Assembly (NCBI GenBank): GCA_016788635.1
Contig: JAEUSU010000008.1
Coordinates: forward strand, 1 to 64,000
Origin: Flavobacteriales bacterium
Lineage (GTDB): Bacteria > Bacteroidota > Bacteroidia > Flavobacteriales_F > PHOS-HE28
Length of the DNA stretch: 64,000 nucleotides
Direction: 5' to 3'
Shown here: positions 45,358-54,329 of the stretch, piece by piece
Position numbering within the stretch: position 1 is the first letter of the stretch
Layout of the letters: each line of letters opens with the position of its first letter
The notes under the pieces: model-generated
The model's input: only the letters and a program-made list of their open reading frames with translations
The model's database searches: none
Told to the model about the DNA's origin: nothing
Program-made: the position numbers and the translations under genes

Positions 45358-45552
45358 ATGGACGCACGCATCCGCTTTGAGACCATGGAGGTGGCCAACG
45401 TTCGGCGCGAACGGGAGTTCATGGCCTTGTCGCCAGCGGAACGGTTGCAATGGTTCCTGCGCAGCTTCGAGGGGCGATCGCCTGCGGATGCTGAAGCGGC
45501 GCGGAACAAGGACAACTTCATCGTTGAGAAACGCAAGGATGTACATCGGTGA
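45358..45552 (+). CDS. Small conserved hypothetical protein
   Basis: The 64-residue basic protein has the core [20 protein letters not shown] and the end [12 protein letters not shown] recall similarly built short Bacteroidota proteins (a helix with LTPxERL, then NKDNF), often near nucleotidyltransferase genes, but no function is known. A box TAATTTCG (45345-45352) ends 5 nt before the ATG, supporting a real, leaderless-type gene. It lies between lon and queA. Confidence 0.65.
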   Translation: MDARIRFETMEVANVRREREFMALSPAERLQWFLRSFEGRSPADAEAARNKDNFIVEKRKDVHR

Positions 45553-45593
45553 GGAGGTGAATGGTCATATTCCCGGATTCTGAAGCCTGAAGC

Positions 45594-45601
45594 GATCTTC
45601 G
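45594..45601 (+). promoter_or_regulatory. Predicted -7-like box of queA
   Basis: GATCTTCG ends 4 nt before the queA ATG (spacer cgcc). It repeats the near-leaderless promoter geometry with G in place of the first T. Confidence 0.4.
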
Positions 45602-45605
45602 CGCC

Positions 45606-46832
45606 ATGCATCCGCGCGACCTGTCCATCGCCGACTTCACATACGATCTTCCACCGGAGCGCATCGCGCAACACCCGCTGGCCGACCGGGATGCGAGCCG
45701 CTTGCTCGTGTACCGCGAAGGGGTCATCAAGGACCGCGTCTTTCGTGAGCTGCCGGAGCTGCTGCCCGCGAATGCGTTATTGGTGCTGAACGACACCCGC
45801 GTGGTGAACGCCCGGCTGCACTTCCGAAAGGAGAGCGGGGCCACCGTGGAGGTGTTCTGCCTGGAGCCCGCCGGTGGTGGACCGGTGGAGGCGGCCTTCG
45901 CGCAGCGGGGAGAAGTGCTCTGGCAATGCGCGCTCGGCAATGCCAAACGGTGGAAGGCCGGTCCGCTGGGGCACCAGTTCCGATCACCGCAGGGTGATGC
46001 GCAGTTGTTCGCGGAGCGCCTTTCCACTGGACGGGAAGGCACATTGGTGCGCCTCACCTGGGAACCGGCGGAGCTCACCTTCAGCGAGGTGCTGGCCCGC
46101 GCGGGCGAAGTGCCGCTGCCCCCCTACATGCATCGCGCGGCCGAGGCGGAGGACAGCCAGCGCTACCAGACCGTGTACGCCCGCCATGAAGGTTCGGTGG
46201 CCGCACCCACGGCCGGCCTGCACTTCACGCCGGCGTTGATGGACGCATTGAAGGCAAAAGGAATGGAGGTGGCGCGCGTAACGCTGCATGTGGGCGCGGG
46301 CACCTTCCGCCCGGTGAAGAGCCGCACGTTGAGCGGGCATGCCATGCATCAGGAACGCATCGAGGTGACGCGTGCTGCTGTACAAACGCTGCACGAAGCC
46401 GTTGGTCAGCGGCCCATCGTGGTGGTGGGCACCACCTCCTTGCGCACATTGGAAAGTCTGTACTGGCATGGAGTGATGCTTCTTCATGGCGAAGCATCAG
46501 AAGGTGTGGCGATCGACCAGTGGTATCCCTATGAGAATGGCCTCCCCGCAATGCCCGATGCGGCGGCAGCGTTGAAAGCCGTGTTGGATGACATGGACGT
46601 GCGCGGCGAGGACGCGCTTTCCGGGCACACGTCCTTGCTCATTGCGCCGGGCTACGCGGTGAAACTGGCCGATGCGCTCATCACCAATTTCCACCAGCCG
46701 CAGAGCACCTTGTTGCTTTTGGTTGAAGCGTTCGCAGGACCTGCCCGGCAACGCATCTACCGGCATGCGCTGGACCACGGCTACCGCTTCCTCAGCTATG
46801 GCGACGGGTCTTTGCTGTGGCGCGCGGGCTAA
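45606..46832 (+). CDS. queA: S-adenosylmethionine:tRNA ribosyltransferase-isomerase QueA
   Basis: The 408-residue enzyme transfers the ribosyl part of SAM to preQ1 in tRNA to form epoxyqueuosine. Family motifs are FTYDLPPERIAQHPLADRDA, LLVLNDTRVVNARL, SVAAPTAGLHFT and NFHQPQSTLLLLVEAF. Length and start fit the family. Its stop overlaps the stop of the convergent lipoprotein-like gene by 3 nt, with no terminator between. Confidence 0.96.
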   Translation: MHPRDLSIADFTYDLPPERIAQHPLADRDASRLLVYREGVIKDRVFRELPELLPANALLVLNDTRVVNARLHFRKESGATVEVFCLEPAGGGPVEAAFAQRGEVLWQCALGNAKRWKAGPLGHQFRSPQGDAQLFAERLSTGREGTLVRLTWEPAELTFSEVLARAGEVPLPPYMHRAAEAEDSQRYQTVYARHEGSVAAPTAGLHFTPALMDALKAKGMEVARVTLHVGAGTFRPVKSRTLSGHAMHQERIEVTRAAVQTLHEAVGQRPIVVVGTTSLRTLESLYWHGVMLLHGEASEGVAIDQWYPYENGLPAMPDAAAALKAVLDDMDVRGEDALSGHTSLLIAPGYAVKLADALITNFHQPQSTLLLLVEAFAGPARQRIYRHALDHGYRFLSYGDGSLLWRAG

Positions 46833-47500
46833 CCGCCGCCCTGCGCGAGCCCGATCGCGGTGAGCACCAACAGCAGGGAGCTCAGGATCAAGGCCGCCAT
46901 GGCGAAGCCGCTTCCGGTCTTCCCCTTGTCGCGGCAGGTGCGCGAGGCGATGAGCCCGAGGATGAAACCTGCCGCCGCGCCCCCAATGGCCAGCGCGCTG
47001 CTCTGCAACAGAATGCCCGCCAGCGGCACCCCAATGGCGATGAGCAGTGCGATCGGCGCCAGCCAGTTGAACACGCCCCGGGGTTTGTCAACCGGGGCGT
47101 GGACCGCATGGGCGTTCGCTGCAAGCGGCGTGGCCCATGTGTTAGCGATCGCCACCACCGCCTGCCCGGGTGCAGTGTTCGCGTGGACCTCTGGCGCCCT
47201 GTGCGCTGTTGAAGGGATGCGATAGGTGGTGCGCCCCGAACGGATCTCATTTGCCGGCACGGTGGCCAGCAGCCCGGGATCCACCCCACGCGCATCCAGC
47301 ACTGCAGCATCGGGTGCATGGCGCGGGTCGCGCTGCTGCACCGGTGCACGGCCACCGAGCGACCAGCCCGCACGATGTACCCGCTTCTGGAAGCCGTCGC
47401 CTCGGAAAGCCTCGCGGCCAGCCCCGCACGATGCGAGCAGGAGGAGCAAGCACAACAAGGCCGCAATGGAAAATGCTGGCCGCGAGGGCATCGGGCGCAT
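46829..47500 (-). CDS. Hypothetical lipoprotein-like membrane protein
   Basis: The 223-residue protein has the lipoprotein signal FSIAALLCLLLLLASCGAG, a polar stretch of about 90 residues (GVDPGLLATVPANEIRSGRT), then three hydrophobic helices near the C-terminus (WLAPIALLIAIGVPLAGILL, ALAIGGAAAGFILGLIAS, FAMAALILSSLLLVLTAIGL). Similar Bacteroidota proteins with a small-residue, DUF4190-like tail exist, but no function is assigned. The start at 47500 (MRPMPSRPAFS) gives a sensible n-region. It is divergent from porQ. Confidence 0.65.
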   Translation of the reverse strand: MRPMPSRPAFSIAALLCLLLLLASCGAGREAFRGDGFQKRVHRAGWSLGGRAPVQQRDPRHAPDAAVLDARGVDPGLLATVPANEIRSGRTTYRIPSTAHRAPEVHANTAPGQAVVAIANTWATPLAANAHAVHAPVDKPRGVFNWLAPIALLIAIGVPLAGILLQSSALAIGGAAAGFILGLIASRTCRDKGKTGSGFAMAALILSSLLLVLTAIGLAQGGG

Positions 47501-47567
47501 GGGTGATACGGTCTGAACGGGCGTAATACTACGCCGGTCTATCTTGCGTTCCCCACCCGTGTTCCGG

Positions 47568-48617
47568 ATGTCCCGCCTCATTCGCTCCCTTTTACTGCTC
47601 CTTCCCACGCTGACCATGGTCCCTGCACTGGCGCAGTTGGGTGGGCAGTCCAGCTTCCGCATCCTGGACATCCCCTCCTCGGCCCGCATCAGCGCCCTGG
47701 GGGGCAGTCCCATCGCCGTGTATGACAACGACCTGAACGTGGGCCTCTTCAACCCCGCGTTGCTGAACGCGAGCATGGGAAGGCAGGTGGCACTGAGCTA
47801 TCTCCCTTACATGGATGGCGTGGATATCGGCTACGCGAGCTATTCCCATCACGCGGACAGCATCCGCACCACCTTCGCCGCCACGGTGCAGTATGTGGAT
47901 TACGGCACTGCGCCGCGCACCGATGAGAGCGGCCTGGAGTTCGGCACCTTCAGCGCGAACGAGTTCGTCATCCAACTCGGTGCCGGCCACCCCATCGACA
48001 GCGTGTTCAGCATTGGCGCCAACGTGAAGTTCATCGGATCACAGATGGACAGCTACAACAGCACGGCCTGGGCGGTGGATGTGGGGGGCGTGTTCTTCAA
48101 GCGGAAGTACAACCTGGTGGTATCGGCGCTGCTCCGGCACATGGGCTTCCAAGCCTCTTCCTTCACGGATACCAAGGAGAAACTGCCTTTCCAGGCCCAG
48201 TTGGCGGCCACCTACAAGTTCCGCCATGCACCCTTTCGCCTGGGCCTTTCGCTGGACAACCTGCAGCGATGGGACCTCACCTATGAGGACCCCAACCAAC
48301 CCGCACAGATAGACCCCGCCACCGGGCAGGTGGTGGAGGACAAGGTGACCTTTCTGGACAAGGCGAAGTTGCATGTGGTACCCCATGTGGAGATCCTGCT
48401 CAGCGAGAACTTCATGCTGCGGCTGGCCTATAATGTGCGCCGTCGCGAGGAGCTGCGTTTTGATGCCAAACCGGGCCTCACCGGCTTGAGCTTCGGAGCG
48501 GGCCTGAAGGTGAGCAAGCTGCATGTGAGCTATGCGTTCGCCAAGTTCCATGTGGCCGGTGCCAGCAACACCATCACGCTGGCGCTGCGCTTTGCCGACC
48601 TGCGGCGCGAGGGCTGA
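47568..48617 (+). CDS. porQ: Type IX secretion system protein PorQ
   Basis: The 349-residue protein has a signal peptide (MSRLIRSLLLLLPTLTMVPA). The mature start QSSFRILDIPSSARISALGG and YDNDLNVGLFNPALLNASM are the PorQ/UPF0164-like outer-membrane barrel signature. PorQ belongs to the T9SS attachment complex with PorU, PorV and PorZ, where it helps fix processed cargo at the outer membrane. It lies next to cmk, an arrangement I know from other T9SS genomes. It explains the abundance of T9SS cargo in the window. A box-like TATCTTGC lies about 20 nt upstream. Confidence 0.93.
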   Translation: MSRLIRSLLLLLPTLTMVPALAQLGGQSSFRILDIPSSARISALGGSPIAVYDNDLNVGLFNPALLNASMGRQVALSYLPYMDGVDIGYASYSHHADSIRTTFAATVQYVDYGTAPRTDESGLEFGTFSANEFVIQLGAGHPIDSVFSIGANVKFIGSQMDSYNSTAWAVDVGGVFFKRKYNLVVSALLRHMGFQASSFTDTKEKLPFQAQLAATYKFRHAPFRLGLSLDNLQRWDLTYEDPNQPAQIDPATGQVVEDKVTFLDKAKLHVVPHVEILLSENFMLRLAYNVRRREELRFDAKPGLTGLSFGAGLKVSKLHVSYAFAKFHVAGASNTITLALRFADLRREG

Positions 48618-48632
48618 AGCTTGCATGCGGTG

Positions 48633-48640
48633 TACTTTCG
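48633..48640 (+). promoter_or_regulatory. Predicted -7 box (TACTTTCG) of cmk
   Basis: A TAnnTTCG box followed by GCC lies 22 nt before the GTG at 48663. It supports that GTG as the cmk start and a promoter separate from porQ. Confidence 0.45.
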
Positions 48641-48662
48641 GCCACCCAGCGTCGCCCTTTCC

Positions 48663-49364
48663 GTGAACCGCATCAACATCGCCGTGGACGGCTTCTCCTC
48701 CTGCGGGAAGAGCACCCTGGCCAAGCAGCTGGCGGCCCACCTCGGGTATACCTACATCGACAGTGGCGCCATGTACCGTGCGGTGGCCCTCTTCGTGCTG
48801 GAGAACGGGCTGGTGCGCGAGGGGAGGCTGGACAGGGAGGGGCTGTTGGATCGGCTGGACGAGATCGACATCCGGTTCCAGCATGATGTGCTGAGCGGCC
48901 GGAGTGCCACCTACCTCAATGGCCGGAACGTGGAATCCTCGATCCGTGGCATGGAGGTGAGCCGCCATGTGACCCTGGTGAGCCCGGTGCCCGAAGTGCG
49001 CGCCAAGCTGGTGAAGCTGCAGCAGGCGCTGGGCAGCGAACGCGGTGTGGTGATGGACGGGCGTGACATTGGCACCGTGGTGTTCCCGGACGCGGAGGTG
49101 AAGCTGTACATGACCGCCCGGCCCGAGGTGCGCGCCCAGCGCCGCTACCACGAACTGAAGGCAAAAGGGGTGGAGGTGGACTATGCCAGCGTGCTGGAGA
49201 ACATCAACCGGCGCGATGAGGACGATACCACCCGCGCCGCCGATCCGTTGATCAAGGCGCCCGAGGCCGTGGAGATCGACAACAGCGACATCACCCCGCA
49301 GGAGCAATTCCAGCGCGCCTTGGATGTGGTACTGGATGTGCTGGCCCGGGTGGGGCAGGAGTGA
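48663..49364 (+). CDS. cmk: Cytidylate kinase
   Basis: The 233-residue enzyme phosphorylates CMP and dCMP. It has the P-loop DGFSSCGKSTLAKQL, the NMP-binding segment YIDSGAMYRAVALF, GRDIGTVVFPDAEVKLYMTA and the lid region RRYHELKAKG. The GTG start gives VNRINIAVDGFSSCGKST, aligning with the usual MxxINIAIDG start; an upstream TTG is less likely. It follows porQ by 45 nt. Confidence 0.96.
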   Translation: MNRINIAVDGFSSCGKSTLAKQLAAHLGYTYIDSGAMYRAVALFVLENGLVREGRLDREGLLDRLDEIDIRFQHDVLSGRSATYLNGRNVESSIRGMEVSRHVTLVSPVPEVRAKLVKLQQALGSERGVVMDGRDIGTVVFPDAEVKLYMTARPEVRAQRRYHELKAKGVEVDYASVLENINRRDEDDTTRAADPLIKAPEAVEIDNSDITPQEQFQRALDVVLDVLARVGQE

Positions 49365-49376
49365 GGCCGCGCGGTT

Positions 49377-50291
49377 TCAGGGTTCCGCGAAGCGCACCGT
49401 GGCCAGGTCAATACCAGCTTCCTGCGCGGACCACTCGATCGGCCCCAGGCCCACGGATGTACGATCTCGGTTGAGGGTTTCCCGGTCGGTGAGGTGAAGG
49501 AGGTCAGGCTGCTGGTTGAAATAGAAGAGCAGGGTGCCATATGGTTGAGGCCTGCCTTCCTCAAAAGCGGCCATATCCTCGAACATGCAGAGGTAGCTGG
49601 GCGACACGTCTCCTGCTGCAATGGCCGCCCGGATGTACGGAAGCATGCGCTGCCATTGTGTTGAATGCGGATACACCGGGGGGCGATGGTGCCAGAGAAG
49701 CAAATGGACACTGCCCACGGACAAGCCAAGGGCGTGTTCAGTCGGGAAACCATGCTTCTCCGTTCGTGCGAGCAGCTTCTCGAAATTCAACGAATCAACT
49801 CGCCATGTTTCTTCGGTGTACCCCTTGCCGCGCCGGGCGGCCTGATCCGCTTCGTGCATGGCTTCGATCGCCTTGATCATTGCGGAGTCGCACCGCGATG
49901 CGAACACGTCGCGATCGTGCTGCCATCCGTTGCGGAAGGAGAGCGATGCCGGACTTTGCAGGTGCGTGCGTAGATCGCTCGCGCCAGCGAACCGCGCGGG
50001 GTCGAATCCGTGCTGCACGCCCATGCGCAGGAACGTGTTGGCGAGTGCCGTATCGCCGCTGGCCAAAGCGCTGGAAACCGCATCGAAGCAGTGTGTGCGG
50101 GCCGTTGCATCCAGCTCGAACACTTGCTGGAAGAGCACCAGGGCCTTGCGGTGCTCACCCAGCGCTGCCAGGTGCAGGGCTTCCGCGTTCAACAATGAGG
50201 CACGCAGCTTCCATTCCGGTTGGGCGTGCAACAGGGGCGCGATACCCGCACAGGCGGCGAGCAGAGCGACCCTGAAGCAGTGGTGCTTCAT
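49377..50291 (-). CDS. Secreted hypothetical protein with helical repeats
   Basis: The 304-residue protein has a signal peptide (FRVALLAACAGIAPLLHA). A TPR-like helical stretch follows (AEALHLAALGEHRKALVLFQ), then a conserved-looking C-terminal half with LLLWHHRPPVYPHSTQW and DRTSVGLGPIEWSAQEAGI. I cannot name the family with confidence; it may belong to the DUF6624 type. Its ATG overlaps the upstream ispH stop by 4 nt (ATGA), so it is translated with ispH. Confidence 0.65.
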   Translation of the reverse strand: MKHHCFRVALLAACAGIAPLLHAQPEWKLRASLLNAEALHLAALGEHRKALVLFQQVFELDATARTHCFDAVSSALASGDTALANTFLRMGVQHGFDPARFAGASDLRTHLQSPASLSFRNGWQHDRDVFASRCDSAMIKAIEAMHEADQAARRGKGYTEETWRVDSLNFEKLLARTEKHGFPTEHALGLSVGSVHLLLWHHRPPVYPHSTQWQRMLPYIRAAIAAGDVSPSYLCMFEDMAAFEEGRPQPYGTLLFYFNQQPDLLHLTDRETLNRDRTSVGLGPIEWSAQEAGIDLATVRFAEP

Positions 50292-51511
50292 GAAGACAAC
50301 TCAGCGATCACGCGGTCCGGGTCCTTCACGCCCTCCACGAAGCCCAACACCTTCAGCATCACCCGGTCCAGCAGGGTATCCGGGCAGCTCGCACCACTTG
50401 TGAGGATGATGGTGAGCGGGCGCTGCGCCGGCAGCCAGTTGCCTGTGCGCTCCAGCTTGTGCGCAGGATAGTTGAAGTGCTGGATGGTTTCCGCGCTGAT
50501 GATCTCGCCCTCGTCCTTGATGAAGTAGGTGGGGAACTGGTGCTCCAACAGTTCCACCAGATGGCTGGTGTTGCTGCTGTTGTAGCCGCCCACCACCAGG
50601 GCCAGGTCGGCGTACACCTTCAGCAGTTCGTTGGTGGCCTCCTGGTTGTCGTTGGTGGCGTAGCAGAGCGTGTCGCGGGTGTCGGCGAAGTGGTTCTTGA
50701 GGTCCGCTTCGCCATGCTTCCTCACCATCACCTGTTTCAGGTGGTCGGCGATGGCCTGCGTTTCGGTGGCCAGCATGGTGGTCTGGTTCACCACGCCGAT
50801 GCGGGCGAGGTCCCTGGCGGGGTCGAAGCCCGGCGTGCAGCGCGTACCGAAGAGATCGTGGAAACGGGCCGGTGGCTGTTCCCCGGAGATGATGCGCCCC
50901 AGCTCCTGTGCCTCGGCCATGTCCTTGATGATGACGGCGGGTGCGCCGGCGGCGGTGTGGCTGAAGGTGGCTCGGGTCTCCTCGTGTCTGGCCTTGCCGT
51001 GGATCACCACGGTGTAGTCCTTCTGGCCCAGCTGCGCGCTGCGGTTCCACACCTTCTCCACGAAGGGGCAGGTGGTGTTGTACTTCAGCGGGTCGATGCC
51101 GATGGCCTTCAGCCTGGCTTCGGTCTCCAGGGTGGTGCCGAAGGCGGGGATGATCACGATGTCGTCGGCCGTGAGCTCGTTCCAGTCCATGAGCGGCTGG
51201 CCGTTGGTATCCTGAATGAAGCGCATGCCCCGGCTGGTGAGGTCGTCGTTCACCGCCGGGTTGTGTATCATCTGACTGAGCAGGAAGATCCGCTTGCCGG
51301 GGTTCTCTTCCAAGGCCTTGTAACTGATCTCGATGGCGTTCTCCACGCCGTAGCAGAAGCCGAAGTGCCGGGCGAACACGAAGCGGACCGCACCCAGGTC
51401 CAACAGCGTGGGGCTGAGGTCCTTCTTCTTGGGGTCCTGCGCCTTGCGGAAGGCCTTCAGGCGCCCGATGAGCTCGCTGCGGTAGTGGGTGGGTATGGTG
51501 AAGCTGCGCAA
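50288..51511 (-). CDS. ispH: 4-hydroxy-3-methylbut-2-enyl diphosphate reductase, long form
   Basis: The 407-residue enzyme makes IPP and DMAPP in the last step of the MEP isoprenoid pathway. The three iron-sulfur cysteines are C53 (HFGFCYG), C148 (NTTCPF) and C376 (TSGASCPD). It is the 400-residue form seen in Bacteroidota and cyanobacteria, with an extended N-terminus (IPTHYRSELIGRLKAFRKAQ). No ATG fits; the start is TTG at 51511 giving MRSFTIPTHYRS. The following gene overlaps it by 4 nt. Confidence 0.96.
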   Translation of the reverse strand: MRSFTIPTHYRSELIGRLKAFRKAQDPKKKDLSPTLLDLGAVRFVFARHFGFCYGVENAIEISYKALEENPGKRIFLLSQMIHNPAVNDDLTSRGMRFIQDTNGQPLMDWNELTADDIVIIPAFGTTLETEARLKAIGIDPLKYNTTCPFVEKVWNRSAQLGQKDYTVVIHGKARHEETRATFSHTAAGAPAVIIKDMAEAQELGRIISGEQPPARFHDLFGTRCTPGFDPARDLARIGVVNQTTMLATETQAIADHLKQVMVRKHGEADLKNHFADTRDTLCYATNDNQEATNELLKVYADLALVVGGYNSSNTSHLVELLEHQFPTYFIKDEGEIISAETIQHFNYPAHKLERTGNWLPAQRPLTIILTSGASCPDTLLDRVMLKVLGFVEGVKDPDRVIAELSS

Positions 51512-51664
51512 GGGGGAATGTGGAAATAGGTCAATGGCGGAATGCGGAAATGATCGAAGACCAGCATGTCCGCCGAGCTGCCAACGCCAAAGGTAGCCGG
51601 GGTGTTCATCGCCGGGTCCGTTGCGCGTCCAACGCCGCTTTGGACCATTTCCACATCCAACGAC

Positions 51665-51693
51665 TTGAAGATCAAGGTCTTTTTCTACTTTTG
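51665..51693 (+). promoter_or_regulatory. Full Bacteroidota-type promoter of rpsA
   Basis: TTG (51665-51667), an 18-nt spacer and TACTTTTG (51686-51693) match the -33 TTG / -7 TAnnTTTG consensus at ideal spacing. Transcription should start near 51700, giving a leader of about 120 nt before ATG 51820. The rest of the 308-nt gap between ispH and rpsA holds only a small hairpin (CCGGC-TT-GCCGG, 51711-51722). Confidence 0.8.
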
Positions 51694-51819
51694 CGGTCCT
51701 TTTTCGGGAACCGGCTTGCCGGGGACCTTAGCAGGAAGCTCACGCAGGGACACCGTGGGCAAACCAAACCCCTCCTGGCCGGTGCCCCCCTGGGCCGGGA
51801 TACAAGTGTGAAAGAACAC

Positions 51820-53685
51820 ATGTCAGTAGTTGAGAACAGCAAGGTCACCTTCGCCGAACCACCCGCCGATTTTGATTGGGCCGGTGTGGAGGATGACCGC
51901 AACGCCATCCCCACTGCCGAGCGCGAGCGGATGGAGAAGGCCTACGAGGATACCCTCACCAGCATCGCCGAGAAGGAGGTGCTCATGGGTACCGTGGTGG
52001 GCCTCAACAAGAAGGAGGTGGTGATCAACATCGGGTACAAGTCCGAGGGTGTGGTCCCCATCAGCGAATTCCGCTACAAGCCCGATCTGAAGATCGGCGA
52101 CCAGGTGGAGGTGTACATCGAGCGCCAGGAAGATCGCGGCGGTCAGATGCTGGTGAGCCACAAGACGGCCCGCGTGCACAACGCTTGGATCCGCGTGAAC
52201 ACCGCGATGAACAACAACGAGATCATCACGGGCTACGTGAAGTGCCGCACCAAGGGCGGCCTCATTGTGGACGTGTTCGGCATCGAGGCCTTCCTGCCCG
52301 GCAGCCAGATCGATGTGAAGCCCGTGCGCGACTATGATCAGTACGTGGGCAAGAACATGGAGTTCAAGGTGGTGAAGATCAACCAGGAGTTCAAGAACGT
52401 GGTGGTCTCGCACAAGGCGCTGATCGAGGCTGAGCTGGAAGCCCAGAAGAAGCAGATCATCGGCGGCCTGGAGAAAGGCCAGGTGCTGGAGGGTACCGTG
52501 AAGAACATCACCAGCTACGGCGTGTTCGTGGACTTGGGCGGTGTGGACGGCCTGATCCACATCACCGACCTGAGCTGGGGCCGCGTGAGCCACCCCGAGG
52601 AGGTGGTGAAGCTGGACGAGAAGATCAATGTGGTGATCCTGGACTTCGACGACGAGAAGCGCCGCATCGCCCTGGGCCTGAAGCAGCTGAGCGCCCACCC
52701 CTGGGACGCCCTGCCGGCCGAGATGGAAGTGAGCGCCAAGGTGAAGGGCAAGGTCAGCGTGATCACCGATTACGGCGCGTTCGTGGAGGTGGCCCCCGGT
52801 GTGGAAGGCCTGCTGCATGTGAGCGAGATGAGCTGGAGCCAGCACCTGCGCAGCCCGAAGGACTTCCTGAAGGAAGGGCAGGAGATCGAGTGCATGATCC
52901 TGAACATCGACCGCGAGGAGCGCAAGATGAGCCTGGGCATGAAGCAGCTCGCTCCCGATCCCTGGGCCGACATCGAGTTCAAGTACCCGGTCGGCAGCAA
53001 GCACACCGCCAAGGTCCGCAACTTCACCCACTTCGGCATCTTCGCCGAACTGGAGGAGGGCGTGGACGGCCTCATCCACATCAGCGACCTCAGCTGGACC
53101 AAGCGCATCAAGCACCCCAGCGAGTTCTGCAACGTGGGTGACGAGATCGAGGTGCAGGTGCTGGAGGTGGACAAGGAGAACCGCCGCCTGAGCCTGGGCC
53201 ACAAGCAGGTGGAGCAGAACCCCTGGGAGGTGTTCGCCACCGTGTTCATGCCCGGCAGCACGCACGAGGGTACCCTCGTGGCCCGCAGCGGCAGCAACTT
53301 CACCGTGGCACTGCCCTATGGGGTGGAAGGCACCGTGAGCGCACGCCACCTGAAGAAAGAGGATGGCAGCAAGGTGAACCTCGAGGACAAACTGCCTTTC
53401 GTGGTGCTGGAGTTCAATGGTGAGGCCCGTCGCATCACCCTGAGCCATACCCGCACCTTCGAAGCCGGTGACGAGGCCGTTGAGGCCGCACCAGCCGGCA
53501 AGCGCGGCCCACGCCGTGAAGAGGGCGGACAGAGCGCCAGCATCAAGAGCATCAACGAGAAGGTGGAGAAATCCACCCTCGGCGACCTGGGTGTGTTGGG
53601 CGATCTGAAGAGCCGCATGGAAGCCGGTGAGGCCGCCCGCAAGGACAAGCCCAAGGCCGAAGAGGCCGATGGTGACGAAGCCTGA
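51820..53685 (+). CDS. rpsA: 30S ribosomal protein S1
   Basis: The 621-residue protein has six S1 (OB-fold) RNA-binding repeats, including EGTVKNITSYGVFVDLGGVD, KGKVSVITDYGAFVEVAPGV and TAKVRNFTHFGIFAELEEGV, and a charged disordered tail (GEAARKDKPKAEEADGDEA). It recruits mRNA to the ribosome, which matters in a lineage with few Shine-Dalgarno sites. ATG 51820 (MSVVENSKVTFAE) is preferred; GTG 51808 is an in-frame alternative. Confidence 0.96.
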   Translation: MSVVENSKVTFAEPPADFDWAGVEDDRNAIPTAERERMEKAYEDTLTSIAEKEVLMGTVVGLNKKEVVINIGYKSEGVVPISEFRYKPDLKIGDQVEVYIERQEDRGGQMLVSHKTARVHNAWIRVNTAMNNNEIITGYVKCRTKGGLIVDVFGIEAFLPGSQIDVKPVRDYDQYVGKNMEFKVVKINQEFKNVVVSHKALIEAELEAQKKQIIGGLEKGQVLEGTVKNITSYGVFVDLGGVDGLIHITDLSWGRVSHPEEVVKLDEKINVVILDFDDEKRRIALGLKQLSAHPWDALPAEMEVSAKVKGKVSVITDYGAFVEVAPGVEGLLHVSEMSWSQHLRSPKDFLKEGQEIECMILNIDREERKMSLGMKQLAPDPWADIEFKYPVGSKHTAKVRNFTHFGIFAELEEGVDGLIHISDLSWTKRIKHPSEFCNVGDEIEVQVLEVDKENRRLSLGHKQVEQNPWEVFATVFMPGSTHEGTLVARSGSNFTVALPYGVEGTVSARHLKKEDGSKVNLEDKLPFVVLEFNGEARRITLSHTRTFEAGDEAVEAAPAGKRGPRREEGGQSASIKSINEKVEKSTLGDLGVLGDLKSRMEAGEAARKDKPKAEEADGDEA

Positions 53686-53709
53686 GGCGGAGCCAATACA
53701 GAATGAACC

Positions 53710-53740
53710 GAAGCCCCCCGCTTCGCGGGGGGCTTCGTGT
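53710..53740 (+). terminator. Terminator after rpsA
   Basis: A 12-bp perfect stem, GAAGCCCCCCGC (53710-53721) with GCGGGGGGCTTC (53725-53736), has a 3-nt loop and is followed by the weak tail GTGTTT. It lies 24 nt after the rpsA stop. Confidence 0.8.
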
Positions 53741-53766
53741 TTCCGGGGGGTATGGTGCCCACCGCC

Positions 53767-53774
53767 TATCTTCG
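53767..53774 (+). promoter_or_regulatory. Predicted -7 box (TATCTTCG) of pyrR-pyrB
   Basis: A TAnnTTCG box ends 9 nt before the pyrR ATG. That leaves no room for a pyrR-binding attenuator leader between promoter and gene. Confidence 0.5.
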
Positions 53775-53783
53775 CCACCCGGC

Positions 53784-54329
53784 ATGCGTTCGGTCACCCT
53801 TCTGGGAAGCAAGGCTCTCGGGCTCACGATCGACCGGTTGTGCTTTCAGCTTATCGAGGACCACGGTGATCTGTCCGGATCCGCCTTGGTGGCCCTGCAA
53901 CCCCGTGGGGTGCTCCTGGGGCGCCGCCTGCGCGATGAGCTGACCCGCATCCTTCCCGGCACGCGCATCCCCTACGGTGAGTTGGATATCACTTTTCACA
54001 GGGATGACTTCCGACAGCGCAGTGTAACAGCTCCCAGCGCCCCCACGGACCTGCAGTTCAGCCTGGATGAGCGACGCGTGGTGCTCATTGATGATGTGCT
54101 CTACACCGGCCGCAGCATCCGAGCCGGGCTGGATGCCCTCCTGCAGTATGGTCGCCCGGCCAGTGTGCAGCTCCTTGTTCTTATCGATCGCCGCTTCAGC
54201 CGCGAGCTGCCCATCCAGCCGGACTACATCGGCCGGCAGGTGGACAGCTTCGATGGCCAGCGCGTAGCCGTGGAATGGGGCACCACCCGCAAGGATGACC
54301 GCGTACTTCTGATGACCAGCGAGCCATGA
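53784..54329 (+). CDS. pyrR: PyrR-type phosphoribosyltransferase
   Basis: The 181-residue protein matches PyrR, with uracil phosphoribosyltransferase activity and, in some bacteria, mRNA-binding regulation of pyr genes. The PRPP loop [19 protein letters not shown] and the blocks [12 protein letters not shown] and [13 protein letters not shown] are present. It overlaps pyrB by 4 nt (ATGA). The short distance from promoter box to start makes leader attenuation upstream unlikely. Confidence 0.93.
   Translation: MRSVTLLGSKALGLTIDRLCFQLIEDHGDLSGSALVALQPRGVLLGRRLRDELTRILPGTRIPYGELDITFHRDDFRQRSVTAPSAPTDLQFSLDERRVVLIDDVLYTGRSIRAGLDALLQYGRPASVQLLVLIDRRFSRELPIQPDYIGRQVDSFDGQRVAVEWGTTRKDDRVLLMTSEP

Noticed and set aside
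51823-53778. Long open frame antisense to rpsA
   Set aside because: It mirrors the S1 gene; the histidine/leucine-rich product is an antisense artefact.
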